Made by a program: the position numbers and the translations under genes. 23,453 nt of DNA from positions 73,956 through 97,408 of the forward strand of contig DEPS01000175.1 in the NCBI GenBank assembly GCA_002358875.1, in the 5' to 3' direction. Source of the DNA: Lachnospiraceae bacterium UBA3386 (GTDB lineage Bacteria > Bacillota > Clostridia > Lachnospirales > Lachnospiraceae). This document shows, one piece after another, positions 14,885 through 22,258 of the stretch. The first letter of the stretch is position 1; every line of letters begins with the position of its first letter. Under the pieces are notes generated by a model. It worked only from the letters and a program-made list of their open reading frames with translations, was not told where the DNA came from and searched no databases.

Positions 14885-16087
14885 TCAGTCATTTGTGTAA
14901 TTGTCAAAGTATCCCTGTACGAGGACGACAGGCGTGCCCTTGTCGCCGGAACCGCTGGTGAGATCGCAAAGGGAGCCGATGAGGTCGGTCAGCTGGCGGG
15001 GCGTCGTGCCCTGAGAAGCCATATTGCCCTTGAGGTCGGCGTCCTTTCTGCGGATGCTCTCAGAAATGGCCTCGCGGAGAGCATCTCCGGAGAGGTCCTT
15101 GTAATCGTTGTCAGCGAGGTATTTAAGCTTAAGCTCGTTGGGAGTCCCGATCAGGCCGTCTGTAAAGAAAGGAGAAACGACCGGATCCGCCAGCTCCCAG
15201 ATCTTTCCCTGAGGATCCTTGAAAGCGCCGTCTCCGTAGACCATGACTTCGACATGCTTTCCGGTTCTGTCCAGGACCTTCTTCTGGATGGAAAGAACGA
15301 GGTCCTTGCTGTCGCGGGGAAAGAGCTTGACCTTGTCTTCTGTCGATTTATTGGATCCGAGAAGGCCGTAAAGCTCGTTGCAGCCGCTGCCGTTCACTGG
15401 ACTGGTCATGATCTCATCCAGGCTGCAGACGACCTTTGCGCCGGCGGCAAGGAGGAGCCTCTTTGTGCGCCGGCGGGTGTGGATGTCGCAGTTGAGGACA
15501 TGGTCGGCGTAAGGAAGGATGGATTCCGCATGGTTGGCGAAAATGATCTCGGCTTCGGCACCGCAGGAACGGATCAGATCACTGTAGTATTCGACATAGT
15601 CAACGCCGGTGAATTCATGCCGGTTCACCCCGAAGAGCTCCCTGTATTTTTCCAGTGTCAGCACATCACTGTAGGGGTTGATCCCTGCCGCGTCGATCTT
15701 GTCAAGACTTACCAGCTCGTTGCCGACTTCGTCAGAAGGATAGCTCAGCATAAGGACGATCTTTTTGGCGCCCATGGCGATGCCGCGAAGGCAGATTGCG
15801 AAACGGTTTCTGGAAAGGATCGGAAAGATCACGCCTACAGTCTCTCCGCCGAGCTTTGCCCTGACGTCTGCCGCAATGTCCTGTACACTGCAGTAATTGC
15901 CCTGGGAACGCGCGACGACTGATTCCGTTACCGCGATCACATCCCTGTCCCTGAGGGAGAAGCCTTCGCTCTTTGCTGCTTCCAGGACACTGCCAGTGAC
16001 GATTTCGGCGAGATCATCCCCCTGGCGGATGATCGGGCAGCGGATGCCTCTGGATACTGTTCCGACTCTGCGTTCCGAATTGCTCAT
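14885..16087 (-). CDS. CofE-like protein (coenzyme F420-0:L-glutamate ligase family)
   Basis: This 400-aa cytoplasmic protein resembles the ligase that adds glutamate to coenzyme F420-0 in archaea and actinobacteria. The family segment DRDVIAVTESVVARSQG (47-63) is clear, as are SRNRFAICLRGIAMGAKKIV, GINPYSDV and the DGAFKDPQGKIWELADPV block. CofE proper is about 250 aa; this form is 400 aa with an extra C-terminal part (LKYLADNDYKDLSG to the end), as in many anaerobic Firmicutes. F420 is not known from these bacteria, so the real acceptor is probably different, and an amide-bond-forming activity is an inference. It is transcribed alone: a terminator sits behind it and the frameshifted surface protein gene lies upstream on the same strand. 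The ATG at 16087 follows AAAAAGGAGA at good spacing. Confidence 0.82.
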   Translation of the reverse strand: MSNSERRVGTVSRGIRCPIIRQGDDLAEIVTGSVLEAAKSEGFSLRDRDVIAVTESVVARSQGNYCSVQDIAADVRAKLGGETVGVIFPILSRNRFAICLRGIAMGAKKIVLMLSYPSDEVGNELVSLDKIDAAGINPYSDVLTLEKYRELFGVNRHEFTGVDYVEYYSDLIRSCGAEAEIIFANHAESILPYADHVLNCDIHTRRRTKRLLLAAGAKVVCSLDEIMTSPVNGSGCNELYGLLGSNKSTEDKVKLFPRDSKDLVLSIQKKVLDRTGKHVEVMVYGDGAFKDPQGKIWELADPVVSPFFTDGLIGTPNELKLKYLADNDYKDLSGDALREAISESIRRKDADLKGNMASQGTTPRQLTDLIGSLCDLTSGSGDKGTPVVLVQGYFDNYTND

Positions 16088-16201
16088 ATGTATGTCTCCT
16101 TTTTCAATTTCCTTATCAGGTTCTGTGCATCTTTTGAATATTGCTTTTACAGCCAGTTTAGTATTGTATCAGAATAAAGTATGGTTGAAAAGAATTTTAT
16201 C

Positions 16202-16245
16202 AAAAAAATGACAGTCACGATCAGGAATATTGTCACTTTTTGATG
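16202..16245 (-). terminator. Terminator at the end of the frameshifted surface protein gene
   Basis: On the minus strand AAAAGTGACA pairs with TGTCATTTTT across a loop of about 17 nt, followed by a run of seven T residues (16202-16208). The stem includes the stop codon of the surface protein gene. Confidence 0.6.
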
Positions 16246-17539
16246 GTCACAGTTTTTGCTGCGCTCCAGGCTGAAAAGTATTTTTGTTTCCCGACTGTCT
16301 TGTAAGTGCGGATGCGGACATAATAGACCTTTCCCTTTTTCAGCATGGAGAGGGTCGTACTGACAGTCGTTTTCTTATTGACTGTGGCAGTTTTCGCGCC
16401 GCTGAAAGACTTCTTTAATCCGTACTGGATCTGATATCCTGTGGCCGCTTTGTTCTGGTTCCATTCCACAACTGCCGTCAGCTTCTTTTTATTAGTGATG
16501 TTTTTGACAGCTGGCTGCGAGACAAAGTAAGTTGTCAGGGTTTTTGAAAGGGTACTGTCACCTGTTGAAGCATAGTCTTTGACCTTGATGGAATACTTTG
16601 TCCCGTTCTTTTTGGCAGTCTTGTCGGTGTAGGTGGTTTTGCTGCCGCCTTTTACCGTTGCGATCAGCTTTGATCCCCGGTAGAGCTTGTATCCGGATGC
16701 ACCGCTTACCTTCTTCCAGGTGTATTTGATACTTTTCGCCTGATTTACGGAAGTGATGGAAGATGTCGCAGCGGGAACGATTTTGATGGTGACGGTTTTT
16801 GAAGCAGCTTTGTAAATATCAGTCTCTGCAGCGTTTACAGTGATCTTGACAGTTCCTACCTTTACAGCCTTCACTTTTCCGTTTTTATCGACGGTCGCAA
16901 CAGATTTATTGGATGAAATAAAGGATGTGGCTCCATTGGCGCCGGTGACAGAGAGCGTGACAGTTTTTCCGACGGCAGCGGATGAAGCGGATGCCTTGAC
17001 GCTGATCTTCTGCTCTGCAGGGCTGAGCTTTGCAATCTTCTCTGTCATTTTTGCTCCGCATTCAGAGCAGATGCACTCTTTGATTCCTTCCGCTTTAGTG
17101 GTCGCAGCCTTTGTAATCCTGCAGGCTCCCCATTTGTGACTGTGTATTCCGTCCGCATTTTGAGAGATCCATCTGCTTCCTGATGAAAACAATGTTTTAT
17201 TGACCCTGTTCCAGGATGTGTCATTTTCCGGGTAATAGATACGGATATCTTTTTCTACCCCCTGCCGGGAGCTGAACTGGGGAGCATTACCCTTAAAGGT
17301 TATTGATTCAAGATTATTACAATCCGCGAAGAGCATATTTCCTACATACGTGATCCCCTTATCAATGATGACTTTTTTGATCGCGGAAGCAGAGATATTT
17401 TCACAGGAAAAGGAATGATCAGCCCCTGTCCCGTCCGGGAGCCATCCAGTGGAGATGTAATAATGCAGGCAGGGGAATAGAAAACAGATGTCGACAATGC
17501 GGCGGCCAGCAGGAACGATAATAATTTCCCTTTTTTCAT
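16233..17539 (-). pseudogene. Frameshifted BspA/Big2/Fn3 surface protein
   Basis: A secreted surface protein is split over two frames. The ATG at 17539 has GGAGAG upstream and starts a good signal peptide (MKKGKLLSFLLAAALS, then TSVFYSPA). In that frame it stops at 17342. The matching mature part, from LHYYISTGWLPDG through a BspA-type leucine-rich repeat (IKKVIIDKGITYVGN, MLFADCNNLESITF), continues in another frame to the stop at 16233. One missing base near the GGGG run at 17472-17475 would restore a 435-aa protein. After the repeat come a Cys/His module (HSHKWGAC ... CICSECG), a Big2 Ig-like domain (KISVKASASSAAVGKTVTL on), then two Fn3-like domains containing YTWKKVSGASGYKLYRG and VVEWNQNKAATGYQIQYG. 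It may be a pseudogene or an assembly error. Likely role: adhesion or wall surface. Confidence 0.72.
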
Positions 17540-17618
17540 CCCAATCTCTCCTTTACAGAAAAACAAACATTTACTTAGGGGAACATGAATCCGAAAGCGG
17601 ACCTTTGATAAGCAAAAA

Positions 17619-18176
17619 TCAGATATGAATGAGCGGCAGAACTCCGTAGAAAAGGATGCCCAGAAGAGCTGCCGTACAAATAACTTTGGGAACGATCCAT
17701 TTAAGATGCAGGATCAGTGCGAACATGAGGACGGCGATCAGCATGGAAAAGGGAAGAAAGCTCCCGTCGGAAAAGAACGTCTCTTCGCCCATAGTGACGA
17801 GAACTCCCACCAGCATGGCGATACAGACCGGCTTGACAACAGCCATGACTGAGCGCATGGCTTTACTGTTTTTAAAACGCTCAAAAAAAACAGCAATAAT
17901 AAGTGTCAGTGTGAAGGCAGGTGTCAGAACACCCAGGACCGCGGCAATACTGCCGGGAAGACCAGCGGTCTGGGTACCTGTGAAGGTCGCGCAGTTGATG
18001 CCGAGGGGTCCCGGCGTCATTTCAGCGATGGCGACCAGATTTGCGAGGTCCTCTGAGCTCATCCACCCGTGGGCCTGCATCTCATCCAGGATGAGGGGGA
18101 CCATGGACATTCCGCCGAAGCTGGTAAAACCGATTTTTACAAACGATATAAAGAGCTGTACGCAGGTCGTGATCAC
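17619..18176 (-). CDS. chrA: Chromate transporter, second half-size subunit
   Basis: This 185-aa membrane protein of the chromate ion transporter (CHR) family has about 5-6 hydrophobic segments. I chose the GTG start at 18176: it overlaps the TGA stop of the upstream subunit (GTGA) and has GGAG 7 nt before it, which shows translational coupling. An in-frame ATG at 18197 lies inside the upstream gene. Family motifs are KIGFTSFGGMSMVPL near the N-terminus and AEMTPGPLGINCATFTG (about 54-70). Pairs of half-size CHR proteins insert with opposite topology and form one exporter. Chromate export is the textbook role, but in anaerobes the real anion is uncertain. Confidence 0.88.
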   Translation of the reverse strand: MITTCVQLFISFVKIGFTSFGGMSMVPLILDEMQAHGWMSSEDLANLVAIAEMTPGPLGINCATFTGTQTAGLPGSIAAVLGVLTPAFTLTLIIAVFFERFKNSKAMRSVMAVVKPVCIAMLVGVLVTMGEETFFSDGSFLPFSMLIAVLMFALILHLKWIVPKVICTAALLGILFYGVLPLIHI

Positions 18177-18739
18177 TTGGCATCTCCTTTCAGACATCTG
18201 AAGGCATACAGGACAAGACCTGCCGCAACAGCAATTAAAACCATCAGAACGTTGCTGATGTCGGTAAAAAGTCTAACAGCGAGGGCGGCGGAAAAGATAA
18301 GTATCGCAGTCTTTGACTGGATAGCCTCTTTGCTCAGGGAAAGGGCTGATGCCCCGATGATCGGGATCACGGCGGCGCGGATACCGGTCAGAGCCGCGTG
18401 CACCCAGTAATTTGACTTAAAATAATTATAGAAAAGTGTCACAATCGAAAGAATGATTACGGCAGGGCTTGTGATCCCAAGGACTGAGGCCAGGCCGCCT
18501 GCAGTGCCGCCGATGTGATAGCCAAACAAAAAACCTATGTTCGTGACCATGATCCCGGGGACAGATTTTCCGACGGCGACCATCTCCAGAAGTTCGTTTT
18601 TTGTGATCATTTTTCTCCGGTTGACGAATTCCTGTTCCATCTGTGCGACGATCGCCCATCCGCCTCCGAAAGTAAAACAGCCTATTTTGAAAAAAGAAAT
18701 GAAAATCTGCAGCGGAGTGAGCTTTTTATTCTGAGTCAT
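18173..18739 (-). CDS. chrA: Chromate transporter, first half-size subunit
   Basis: This 188-aa membrane protein is the first of two CHR-family halves. The N-terminal hallmark is KIGCFTFGGGWAIVAQM (about 18-34), followed by VGKSVPGIMVTNIGFLFGYHIGG (in two parts, about 56-78), matching the PGP region of the second subunit. About five to six hydrophobic segments follow. The ATG at 18739 has AAAGG about 10 nt upstream. Its stop overlaps the start of the second subunit by four bases. It lies 54 bp behind the diguanylate cyclase gene on the same strand with no clear terminator, so it may be co-transcribed with it. Confidence 0.88.
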   Translation of the reverse strand: MTQNKKLTPLQIFISFFKIGCFTFGGGWAIVAQMEQEFVNRRKMITKNELLEMVAVGKSVPGIMVTNIGFLFGYHIGGTAGGLASVLGITSPAVIILSIVTLFYNYFKSNYWVHAALTGIRAAVIPIIGASALSLSKEAIQSKTAILIFSAALAVRLFTDISNVLMVLIAVAAGLVLYAFRCLKGDAK

Positions 18740-18793
18740 TTACGGTGCCTTTCGTCAGTAAACGATATCCCGTATTAGATTAACAGTTACCGA

Positions 18794-20143
18794 TCAGCTG
18801 TTTATTTCCTCTGGATCCAAACTGTCATTGAGGGGGCGCTTTTCGCGCATCCTTCTTCTTTCATGCATGAGGTAGTATTCTTTTTTATCCTCATACATGG
18901 CGTTGTCAGCGCGGTTGAACACAGAGTGATAGCCGGAATCTGTTTCCGGGATAAAAACCGCACAGCCCATCGACATGGAGACCCGGCGCTGCCCGGAGCG
19001 TATTTTTTCTATTAAATCCTGCAGATTGGAAAAACCTTCCTCTTTGATAACAATAAACTCGTCTCCGCCTATACGGTAGAGAGGCGTATTGGCAAAAGTC
19101 TTTTTCAGGAGTGCGGCGGCTTCTTTAATAACCTCATCTCCTTTTTCATGCCCCTCTCTGTCATTGATTTCCTTGAGTCCATTGATGTCAAAAACGGCGA
19201 TGGAAAAGGACGCTCTGCCTTCTTTTGCCTCGTCATCGAGTCTTTTTACATAGTCTTCGTAGGCTGTTCTGTTTCCCAGACCTGTCATACCGTCAATAAA
19301 TGCCTGTGAGCGCACGAAAGAGATACGGTCACCGATCATTTTCACCAGTGATTCCAGTTTTTCGTTCAACAGGGCGATCTCATCATCTGAATCAATCGTG
19401 TTTTCAGTCTGCTGCCGGACAGTTTCAGCCCCCGGAGAAATTTCCTTTACCAGTGTTTCTATACCGTCCGATACAGCATTGACTTTATTAAACAGGAGTA
19501 AGAAGCGCTTCCTGTATTTAATGGTGATAAGTATGATAATGATCGAGGCAAAAATAATAGACACCAGGATGACTATAGCTGTCGACTGGACAAGGCTGTA
19601 GACCTGTTTTTCATACCAGTCTGCGCTGAAATCCACACTTACTATTCCCGTCACCTTATGGGCTGAATTGAAAACAGGGGTATAAGCACTGTAAAAACGT
19701 CCCCACTTGTCCTGATAGGGGACTGCATCTACCGAAGGCGTACCAAGGCTGGCCTGATACAGGGCCTCTGTGTATACGATCGGATCTCCGAACTCACCCG
19801 GCTCGTTGTGATCCGGGTCGATCATAAAAACAAAGTTGCCGCCGCCCAGATCCCGGATGAGATAGATATATTCAAGTTCAATATTATCAAGAAAATAATT
19901 AAGTGTCTTCAGAACCTGCTGATATTCCGGTGTTTCCTGGCTGCCTGCTTCAAGATTCTCCAAAAGATCTCCGTCCAGCATGGCGGCGGCAGTGTTGGAA
20001 ACATCCAGCATTCTTTTTTCTATCATCGTCCGGATGGCGGCAATAGACTGCCTGATCAACACACAGCCAAGGAACACGTCTGCTGCAAGCAGGAAGGTGC
20101 ACAGGAGAATCAGATATTTGGCAGTTCGATTCAGCTTTTTCAT
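18794..20143 (-). CDS. Membrane-bound diguanylate cyclase with extracellular sensor domain
   Basis: This 449-aa protein makes cyclic di-GMP from two GTP in response to an outside signal. TM1 is at about 8-30 and TM2 at about 186-208. Between them lies a Cache-like extracellular domain (about 40-180; IYLIRDLGGGNFVFM, then WGRFYSAYTPVFNSAHKVTGIVSVD in parts). A linker with coiled-coil character (ALLNEKLESLVKMI) leads to the GGDEF domain: DGMTGLGNRTAYE (284-296), FDINGLKEIND (318-328) and the active-site GGDEF (359-363). The product-inhibition RxxD is absent; those positions read FANT (350-353). No good ribosome site precedes the ATG at 20143. The gene lies between dapA and the chromate transporter pair. 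The ligand is unknown. Confidence 0.92.
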   Translation of the reverse strand: MKKLNRTAKYLILLCTFLLAADVFLGCVLIRQSIAAIRTMIEKRMLDVSNTAAAMLDGDLLENLEAGSQETPEYQQVLKTLNYFLDNIELEYIYLIRDLGGGNFVFMIDPDHNEPGEFGDPIVYTEALYQASLGTPSVDAVPYQDKWGRFYSAYTPVFNSAHKVTGIVSVDFSADWYEKQVYSLVQSTAIVILVSIIFASIIIILITIKYRKRFLLLFNKVNAVSDGIETLVKEISPGAETVRQQTENTIDSDDEIALLNEKLESLVKMIGDRISFVRSQAFIDGMTGLGNRTAYEDYVKRLDDEAKEGRASFSIAVFDINGLKEINDREGHEKGDEVIKEAAALLKKTFANTPLYRIGGDEFIVIKEEGFSNLQDLIEKIRSGQRRVSMSMGCAVFIPETDSGYHSVFNRADNAMYEDKKEYYLMHERRRMREKRPLNDSLDPEEINS

Positions 20144-20174
20144 ATCTTAAACCATAAGAAAGAAAGGTTTGGTG

Positions 20175-20336
20175 TCAGCCGTCCGCAGACTGGCTTTTAT
20201 GGGCATCGGGATCTTCCCGCAGGATCTTCCTGAAGATCCTGCAGGGAACACCCATAGTGAAAGCATCCGCCGGTAAAATTTGAAGACATATGGATCCTTT
20301 CCCGATAACATACATGGAACTTGTGCCTTTGTTCAT
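20175..20336 (-). pseudogene. Remnant of a hexapeptide (maltose/galactoside-type) O-acetyltransferase C-terminus
   Basis: This short frame of 53 codons begins MNKGTSSMYVIGKGSI and runs through PADAFTMGVPCRIFRKI. It lines up with the end of left-handed beta-helix acetyltransferases (typical VIGAGSVVTKDIP ... AVGVPCRVIREI). The frame stays open upstream of the ATG to the dapA stop codon TAA and is in the same frame as dapA. The catalytic N-terminal part is missing, and I see no ribosome site. It is most likely the leftover of a deleted gene. The GCAGGATCTTC / GAAGATCCTGC hairpin (20219-20242) lies inside it. The family match is from memory of the motif, not a search. Confidence 0.55.
20219..20242. 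other. Perfect 11-bp inverted repeat
   Basis: GCAGGATCTTC and GAAGATCCTGC are separated by two bases. A further copy of GGATCTTCC lies next to it (20209-20217). No T-tract follows on either strand, so it is not a standard terminator. It may stabilise the dapA mRNA end or form part of the 5' leader of the diguanylate cyclase gene. Confidence 0.5.
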
Positions 20337-20363
20337 AGCAGAAACAACAGCTGTAAACTGCCC

Positions 20364-21248
20364 TTACAGGCATCCGAACTCTTTCATCGCTTTCTTAAGG
20401 CTCTGCTTATGCGCGTCGGTCAGTTCTGTCAGGGGGAGCCTGGGTCTGCCGACTTCAAATCCCTGCATGTTCAGGGCGGCCTTTACTGGAATGGGGTTGA
20501 CTTCAATAAAGAGCTGTTCGATAAGGGGGAGCGCCTTCAGCTGCAGCTCTCTTGCCTGGTCATAACGTCCTTCCAGGCAGTGAATCACCAGGTCATGAGT
20601 CTGCCTTGGCGCGACGTTTGCGAGGACCGAAATGACACCAAGACCGCCCAGGGAACAGATGGGCACGATCTGGTCGTCATTTCCGGAATAGATGTCGATT
20701 TTTCCGTCAACAAGCTGGGCCAGCTTTGCAACCTGGCTGATATTGCCCGATGCCTCCTTGATCGCGGCAATATTTTTCTGGTCCCTGGCAAGTCGGGCCA
20801 TGGTCTCGGGCAGGATGTTCGTTCCTGTTCTCGACGGCACATTGTAGACAATGCAGGGAAGCTTTGTGGAAGACGCGATCGTGCGGTAATGGGCATAGAG
20901 TCCGTCCTGGGTGGCCTTGTTGTAGTAGGGCGTGACAAGAAGGACCGCGTCTGCACCGAGCTTTTCGGATTCCTGGCTCATCATAACGGCATGGGCTGTA
21001 TTGTTGGAACCCGTGCCGGCAATGACCGGAATACGGCCCCTGGTGACTTCGACACTGAAACGGATTGCTTCCAGATGCTCCGGATCTTCAAGCGTTGGCG
21101 CTTCACCGCTGGTACCGCAGACGATCAGTGCGTCCGTACCGTTTTGAATCTGATCCTCGATCAGCCTTTCCAGTGAAGCATAGTTAATCTCTCCGTTTTC
21201 CTTCATTGGCGTTACAAGCGCGACGCCAGAACCTTTAAAAACTGACAT
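20364..21248 (-). CDS. dapA: 4-hydroxy-tetrahydrodipicolinate synthase
   Basis: This enzyme condenses pyruvate with aspartate semialdehyde, the first committed step to lysine and diaminopimelate. The 294-aa length matches the family (about 290-300). The TIM-barrel residues are all present: GTSGE (45-49, Thr46), Tyr135 and Arg140 in YNVPSRTG, and the Schiff-base Lys164 in AIKEASG. The N-terminal FKGSGVALVTPM and the GADAVLLVTPYYNK segment are typical. GAGGGT precedes the ATG at 21248. The gene has its own promoter at 21373-21401. No other lysine gene is adjacent. The stop is followed in the same frame by an acetyltransferase remnant. Identity is very secure. Confidence 0.97.
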   Translation of the reverse strand: MSVFKGSGVALVTPMKENGEINYASLERLIEDQIQNGTDALIVCGTSGEAPTLEDPEHLEAIRFSVEVTRGRIPVIAGTGSNNTAHAVMMSQESEKLGADAVLLVTPYYNKATQDGLYAHYRTIASSTKLPCIVYNVPSRTGTNILPETMARLARDQKNIAAIKEASGNISQVAKLAQLVDGKIDIYSGNDDQIVPICSLGGLGVISVLANVAPRQTHDLVIHCLEGRYDQARELQLKALPLIEQLFIEVNPIPVKAALNMQGFEVGRPRLPLTELTDAHKQSLKKAMKEFGCL

Positions 21249-21372
21249 TATTTTACCCTCATTATAGAAATTACGAATGGTTCGCTTTGCGGGATCCTCA
21301 CAGCGGGCTGTATGGAGCCCTGCCTGCCATGCGAATCAAAATAGCTGCGCTTATTACAAATACTGGCTTTTT

Positions 21373-21401
21373 ATTATATCATAGAATCCATATTTTGATA
21401 A
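21373..21401 (-). promoter_or_regulatory. dapA promoter
   Basis: TTATCA (21396-21401) and a perfect TATAAT (21373-21378) on the minus strand are 17 bp apart. The leader to the dapA ATG would be about 118 nt, with only a small GGGCT/AGCCC hairpin in it. It is too short for a lysine riboswitch. Confidence 0.65.
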
Positions 21402-21420
21402 AGTTAAAATAAGTATAGAG

Positions 21421-21536
21421 TCAGTTACAATATTCAATGTTTAACCCTTTTTTCGCACAAAGCTCAAACCCGTGTCAGGGGCTGTTTAGAAATGTGGCAT
21501 ATTCGTTAAAAAAAGGGAATGAAACAGCCGTTTTTT
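21421..21536 (+). ncRNA. Candidate small RNA ending in an orphan terminator
   Basis: The gene-free stretch 21249-21649 separates dapA (minus) from ssrA (plus). Within it, GGCTGTTT (21480-21487) and AAACAGCC (21522-21529) pair and are followed by G and six T residues on the plus strand (21531-21536). No plus-strand gene precedes it. The loop contains AAAAAAGGG (21509-21517), which can instead pair with CCCTTTTTT upstream (21445-21453), so two folds are possible. A plus-strand promoter is not clear. The hairpin is seen; the RNA itself and its 5' end are inference. Confidence 0.35.
21480..21536 (+). terminator. Rho-independent terminator upstream of ssrA
   Basis: An 8-bp perfect stem GGCTGTTT / AAACAGCC with a 34-nt insert containing a weak inner stem is followed by GTTTTTTA. 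The T-tract direction is plus strand, toward ssrA and away from dapA. Confidence 0.6.
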
Positions 21537-21550
21537 ATAGTATAAGGCTA

Positions 21551-21579
21551 TTGTTTTTTTTATGCTTTCATTTTATACT
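21551..21579 (+). promoter_or_regulatory. ssrA promoter
   Basis: TTGTTT (21551-21556) and TATACT (21574-21579) are 17 bp apart. Transcription would begin near 21586, about 64 nt before the mature 5' end, leaving a leader with a GCACAG/CTGTGC hairpin that is probably removed by RNase P. Confidence 0.6.
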
Positions 21580-21649
21580 GAAAATACTTTCAGGAGCAGA
21601 GCCCTAAAGCACAGGTTTTTATCTGTGCGGAAGGCTCAGTCATGATCAC

Positions 21650-22013
21650 GGGTTAGTAAAGGTTTCGACAGGGGTCCTGCAGGTGGAGAAGCGATCCGGA
21701 GCCGAGCGTTAAACGGCAAAATTAAATATAAACGCTAACGATAGAGTAGCACTCGCGGCCTAAGAGCTGCGTGTCGCCCGGGGGACACCCGCATCCTCCG
21801 GATACGGCATCATGAAAGCGGGAAACGACATGACTTAAGCTTTGCGGTCATGGGCGTATGATGAAGCTACCAAACCGGCCAGGTTGACTGTTCCCTCGCC
21901 GGATGCGGGAAAGGGATTTTCCGGTCCGCCGTAAATTTCCGCAAGAACAGGATATGATCGTAGAAGTACATTGAACGGGCTTTTGGACGCGGGTTCGATT
22001 CCCGCCTAATCCA
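21650..22013 (+). ncRNA. ssrA: Transfer-messenger RNA (tmRNA)
   Basis: tmRNA rescues stalled ribosomes and tags the unfinished protein for destruction. The ends form a tRNA-like acceptor stem, GGGTTAG (21650-21656) with CTAATCC (22006-22012), discriminator A at 22013. The conserved GGTTTCGACAGG follows the 5' end, and the T arm GCGGG-TTCGATT-CCCGC (21989-22005) precedes the 3' end. The tag reading frame at 21716-21763 encodes AKLNINANDRVALAA and ends in TAA. The usual ALAA proteolysis signal is intact. CCA does not follow the discriminator (bases are TCC), so it must be added after transcription. The 364-nt length is normal. A strong terminator follows 13 bp later. Confidence 0.96.
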
Positions 22014-22025
22014 TCCGGGAAAATG

Positions 22026-22070
22026 AAAACACCCGGCACAGTATCTTTTCGCTGTGCCGGGTGTTTTTTT
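22026..22070 (+). terminator. ssrA terminator
   Basis: A perfect 13-bp stem, ACACCCGGCACAG (22029-22041) with CTGTGCCGGGTGT (22052-22064), is followed by a run of T residues. A-residues in front mean it could also act on the minus strand. Confidence 0.92.
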
Positions 22071-22121
22071 GTTTTTCATGAAAGATTTTTTTGTTCTCCC
22101 AGAAATTGTTTATGCGTTAAA

Positions 22122-22154
22122 GTCCGGGCGGCACTTAAAAGTACCGCACCGGAT
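22122..22154 (-). terminator. Possible terminator of the Big-domain surface protein gene
   Basis: On the minus strand GCGGTACTT and AAGTGCCGC form a 9-bp stem (one G-T pair), extended by CCGG/CCGG, about 105 bp past the stop codon. The T-tract (GACTTTAACG) is weak. I see no gene in the rest of 22071-22258. Confidence 0.4.
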
Positions 22155-22258
22155 CTTTTCGCGGTATCCCCGTTTAAGGGCATTTTCGTGTATCTGGAAT
22201 TTTGAGTCAGCTCTCTTATTCGCGCTTCTTCTGACGATTTGATGCCAGGTCCACTGTG

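Noticed and set aside
21249..21372. Lysine riboswitch in the dapA leader
   Set aside because: The leader of about 118 nt is shorter than a lysine aptamer and has only one small hairpin.
22071..22258. Small open frames after ssrA on both strands
   Set aside because: They have no ribosome site, biased hydrophobic composition and no recognisable motif; one overlaps the ssrA terminator.
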